DNA of 64,000 nucleotides from Spisula solida (Eukaryota; Mollusca; Bivalvia; Venerida; Mactridae), in assembly GCA_947247005.1 (NCBI GenBank), contig OX365954.1, forward strand, positions 3,426,001 through 3,490,000. Direction: 5' to 3'. This document shows positions 61,101-64,000 of the stretch, piece by piece. The position numbers and the translations under genes are program-made. How positions within the stretch are numbered: the stretch's first letter is position 1; each line of letters begins with the position of its first letter. The notes below the pieces were generated by a model. That model was not told the DNA's origin, searched no databases, and worked only from the letters and a program-made list of their open reading frames with translations.

Positions 61101-64000
61101 AAACACCAAGCCAAGCAGAGTGCGTACATCGTGAGATTATGCATGCAATTTAATTATTATCATTATAATATTACTCAGCGTCTTTCAAGTTTGCCTCCCT
61201 ATATCATACCACCATAACAATTAGGATTACAATAGAAACATTAAGTGCTGGCACATTTCACTGTTATCCTAATGGTATTGGAAGCATGCCATCAATTAAT
61301 TTCATCTGATTTTGTCTATCTAAATATTTTTTATTATTATAATTATGTTTTTTATTTAAATGTTGTAAACCATGCTTGCCATGTGCAAATAAATCTATCC
61401 ATCCATCTAATATTTTATCTCATAAATACTGTGATCTTCCATGTGAGAACAAACGATGGAACAATGTTCTCCAACATGTGTGATAACAAATGTGTGACTT
61501 CACCAGCTTTTTGGCAGAAAACGTACTATTCCCAGGCTTAAATTTGTTATTTCTGACGTAGTTTTGAACGGTAACTATAGTGATGTGATAAAAAAGCATC
61601 TGCCACTTAATTGTTGTCTTATTAAACCAAAGGCTCGCTTAATAACCTGTGCTTTCTGGACTCATTTAAGAAATGTTGATCTCCAAAGACAACTCATGAC
61701 AGATCCTATATACATGTATCTACATATACATTACCTGACTGTCCAAACCCAGTGTTATCAACATGAAGAAAAATATAATAGACCAGAAAGTTGGAGCAGG
61801 TAAACTCAGTATGGCCTGCGGGTAGATGATAAATGCCAGACCTGGACCTGAAAAGGTATATGAACGAGGGGTGATCAATTTATTCCAGAACTTTCCTTTT
61901 AACTTATGAAATATTGATTCTAAAACAATTAAATAACCAACTGATGTTAATCAATAAATTATCTCACGTTTAAATTAATCAATTATATGGTGACGTCACA
62001 AGGGACTTGATGACATCACTTATTGTGGAATATATTGATCACCCCTCATTATAAATGTCTTCAGAAATTTGTAGCCTTCGTTACTGTCACCATTTAGAAC
62101 ATCTAAGCCATCTAATTGGCTTAGAATATAAGATAAACCTTACACAGAATAGTCACAATCTGGTCAATTATTATTCACTATTTATAGTCCTATGCTATAT
62201 TAGCTACAAAGTTCTTGCATGCTAAAATGAATGATATGCAATGGATTTAAAAAGTTTAATAATATTTTATTCATATAAAATACATAAAGGGATTGGGTAC
62301 AAGTTATTACAACATTATTGAAGCCCTATCACAGGATATTAACGAAGTCATGGCAACTACAAGAAAATAGTGATATTCGGACAATTATAAATCAAACAAG
62401 GTAAAGCTATAAAAATACCAACAATATTGGTAGTGAAAATGACTTTTTTTTTAAAATGCCGAGCATAGCTTTTATTTGCCAATCAGATTTTTGCTGAAAT
62501 ATGGCAGGCATATGAGTGCCTCTACCCGTATTTGAACCCGGGTCACCAGATTAGACGGTAAGCGCGCTTACCATAGAGCTACGGAGGCACACATTTCAGC
62601 ATACTAGTATAAGGTGGAATATTGAATATAAAGAACAATATAAGACTAACCATCATCAGCTACATGGTCGACACTGACATTCAGCTCGTTTGCCATATGA
62701 CCAACATATGAGAATATAACAAAGCCACCAAATACACTTGTCATACAGTTCCCTAAAGACACAATCAGGGAATCCCTAAAACAGAAACAGCAATTTTTTA
62801 TATCTATTTTCATGTAAGCTTTTACAGAACATAGAAGTCAAATAGTTCCTGCAAGCAAATGATGTACCGACTTCATTTGACAGAGAATTGATAGGATCCT
62901 CGACCTTCTATCTGCATAATTCAACAGCTGATGTGTATAAAATTAAGCATGAAAATCTCAAAATTGTGAGAAAAAAATAAGCGCGATAGGCCGGTTGCTT
63001 TCAAATTGGGAAAACTATATGCACGATAATTTGACATACGAAATTTATCAACAAATTGTTAAATAATTTCATGTATAACAAACCAATTTTCAAGACACTT
63101 AATTGCATATTATGACTCCCTTGGTCGATATAATATTTATATGCTTATAAATAAAACCTCGTATCAGTTCATTAAAGGTATTATCATAAGACATGTTTTC
63201 AGTGTTCAACTATATCAAAGATCATAAACCAATTTCGATTATGCAGCTGCAGTCACCTGCTGTTTAGATCCATGGTCTCAATATTGCCTAGCGCTCACTG
63301 AAATTTCGGACAGTTCTGATTTCTTCGGTAAATAAACTATTGCAATGGGACAAAGACCGATGTTATCCGCATGGAATAATGGAATTAGTCTGGTTCACGA
63401 CATTCTTACAAAATGCATCTTTTTTTGGATTTTCTTTTTGAAATCGTAAAGCATCGAGAACAGGTCACGTGCCCCTCCATGGACTTTTTACTTTATGCTA
63501 TCCAATATACCTGCTCGCTCAAGGCTCGCAGGTAATAAAATAATAATCATCATTGCAACCTCCTCACATTGCATCAAACTATCTCACTCATGCAATGCTT
63601 GAAAAGCTTTAAAATATAAAAGTTATACACTGATTATCAATACAACTTGTTTCAGTATGATATTAGTGGGATTGTTTAGTCAACACACTGTTTAGCAGTG
63701 AAAAGGCATCATTCTGAAAGACTGGGAAATTGTGTCAATCCTGTATCTTTTTAAAAACTGGCATGAAATAATTCAAATACAGATTTTTTAATCAGCTGCT
63801 TGTTATTATTGTGCATTTAACACAGATAATATTTAATGTCCGACCTTACCTGAGTATATTGTTGTGGAATCTGTTATAACTAGATAAAGCAATGATTCCT
63901 CCCCAAGCTGGACCCATTGAATAAAATATCTGTACCGCTGCAGCTTTCCATATAGCAATATTCCACAATTTATGAAAGTCTGGGGTTATATAATATCTAA
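55151..64000 (-). CDS. Sodium-dependent neurotransmitter/amino-acid transporter (SLC6 family), 3' part
   Basis: Na+-coupled plasma-membrane symporter with the LeuT fold (family knowledge). Exons in coding order: 64000(edge)-63850, 62775-62651, 61847-61735, 60771-60643, 59731-59632, 58717-58617, 57635-57459 and 55381 to either 55205 or 55151. All borders are GT-AG and phases close. Visible family motifs are [29 protein letters not shown] with [27 protein letters not shown] then [34 protein letters not shown] and [14 protein letters not shown]. The window covers roughly the sixth transmembrane helix to the C terminus; N-terminal exons lie to the right. Substrate cannot be fixed; the helix 6-8 region recalls glycine/GABA-type members. 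The last exon either stops at TAA 55151-55153 or splices at a perfect gtaagt (55204-55199) to an unseen exon. Confidence 0.92.
56575..57000 (+). repeat. ~60-bp tandem repeat in the last SLC6 intron
   Basis: Units contain 'acaggtcgaggttgtctccc', 'ttggtgtacagggaacacct' and 'catgttgcgttttgcgtcta'. About six to seven copies, the last four being most alike. Confidence 0.85.
57693..57850. mobile_element. small MITE-like element
   Basis: Ends 'gcttattagacgag' and 'tcgtctaataggtgag' are imperfect inverted copies; 'gtcttataag' recurs within. It lies immediately upstream (in coding sense) of SLC6 exon 57635-57459. Confidence 0.5.
61080..61094 (+). repeat. poly-C tract
   Basis: Fifteen consecutive C, then T, then CCCC, in an SLC6 intron. 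G-quadruplex-capable on the minus (transcribed) strand. No other context. Confidence 0.8.
62516..62590 (-). tRNA. tRNA-like sequence with perfect acceptor stem (pseudo or SINE-derived possible)
   Basis: Minus strand, 75 nt. GTGCCTC and GAGGCAC pair as a perfect 7-bp acceptor stem. The D-arm region (tagctctatggtaagcgc) and T arm (acccgggttcaaatacgggt, good B box) are present. The anticodon loop (tctaatc) does not have the usual T33, so the anticodon is unclear; some likeness to Arg-UCU. It is inside an SLC6 intron. A working gene is possible but a pseudogene is more likely. Confidence 0.45.

Overview
This is a gene-poor, repeat-rich nuclear window from an animal, most likely a bivalve or other mollusc (inference). 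The reasons are many short phase-matched GT-AG exons, AT-rich introns packed with small inverted-repeat elements and tRNA-headed SINEs, and a divergent pair of DD3-3-like genes, a family I associate with lophotrochozoans and amoebae. All exon models were read by eye from conserved protein motifs and splice sites. Within each gene every exon phase closes.

Layout. (1) 1116-8936 (+): 3' part of an acylaminoacyl-peptidase (APEH-like) gene with the whole Ser-Asp-His triad. It has two consecutive 31-nt exons that look mutually exclusive, followed by an intron whose 3' end is a 30-bp tandem array of the splice acceptor itself. (2) 8937-13557: intergenic, with repeats only. (3) 13558-25016 (-): complete 14-exon DD3-3-like gene A, 770 aa, signal peptide plus C-terminal membrane anchor. 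(4) 25017-27019: 2-kb divergent intergenic region, mostly MITE-like DNA. (5) 27026-50325 (+): complete 13-exon DD3-3-like gene B, 669 aa, signal peptide and no membrane anchor. (6) 50326-55150: intergenic. (7) 55151-64000 (-): 3' part of an SLC6 sodium-dependent transporter gene that runs off the right edge.

Genes A and B are head-to-head paralogs, one predicted membrane-anchored and one secreted. They share the protein plan but almost no intron positions. The rest of the window is mobile and satellite DNA: a MITE family with three copies, each with a perfect 9-bp target duplication; two pogo/Tigger-like non-autonomous elements with TA target duplications; a 987-bp TA-flanked element nested inside a SINE; several SINE groups; and minisatellites of 24-61 bp, mostly in introns.

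The strongest lead is the APEH splice region. Each 30-bp unit carries a branch-point-like ACTAAT, an AT-rich spacer, an AG and the start of the downstream exon. The last twelve units are open in the gene's reading frame. The unit could therefore act as a repeated, frame-preserving 3' splice site directly downstream of an alternative exon pair.
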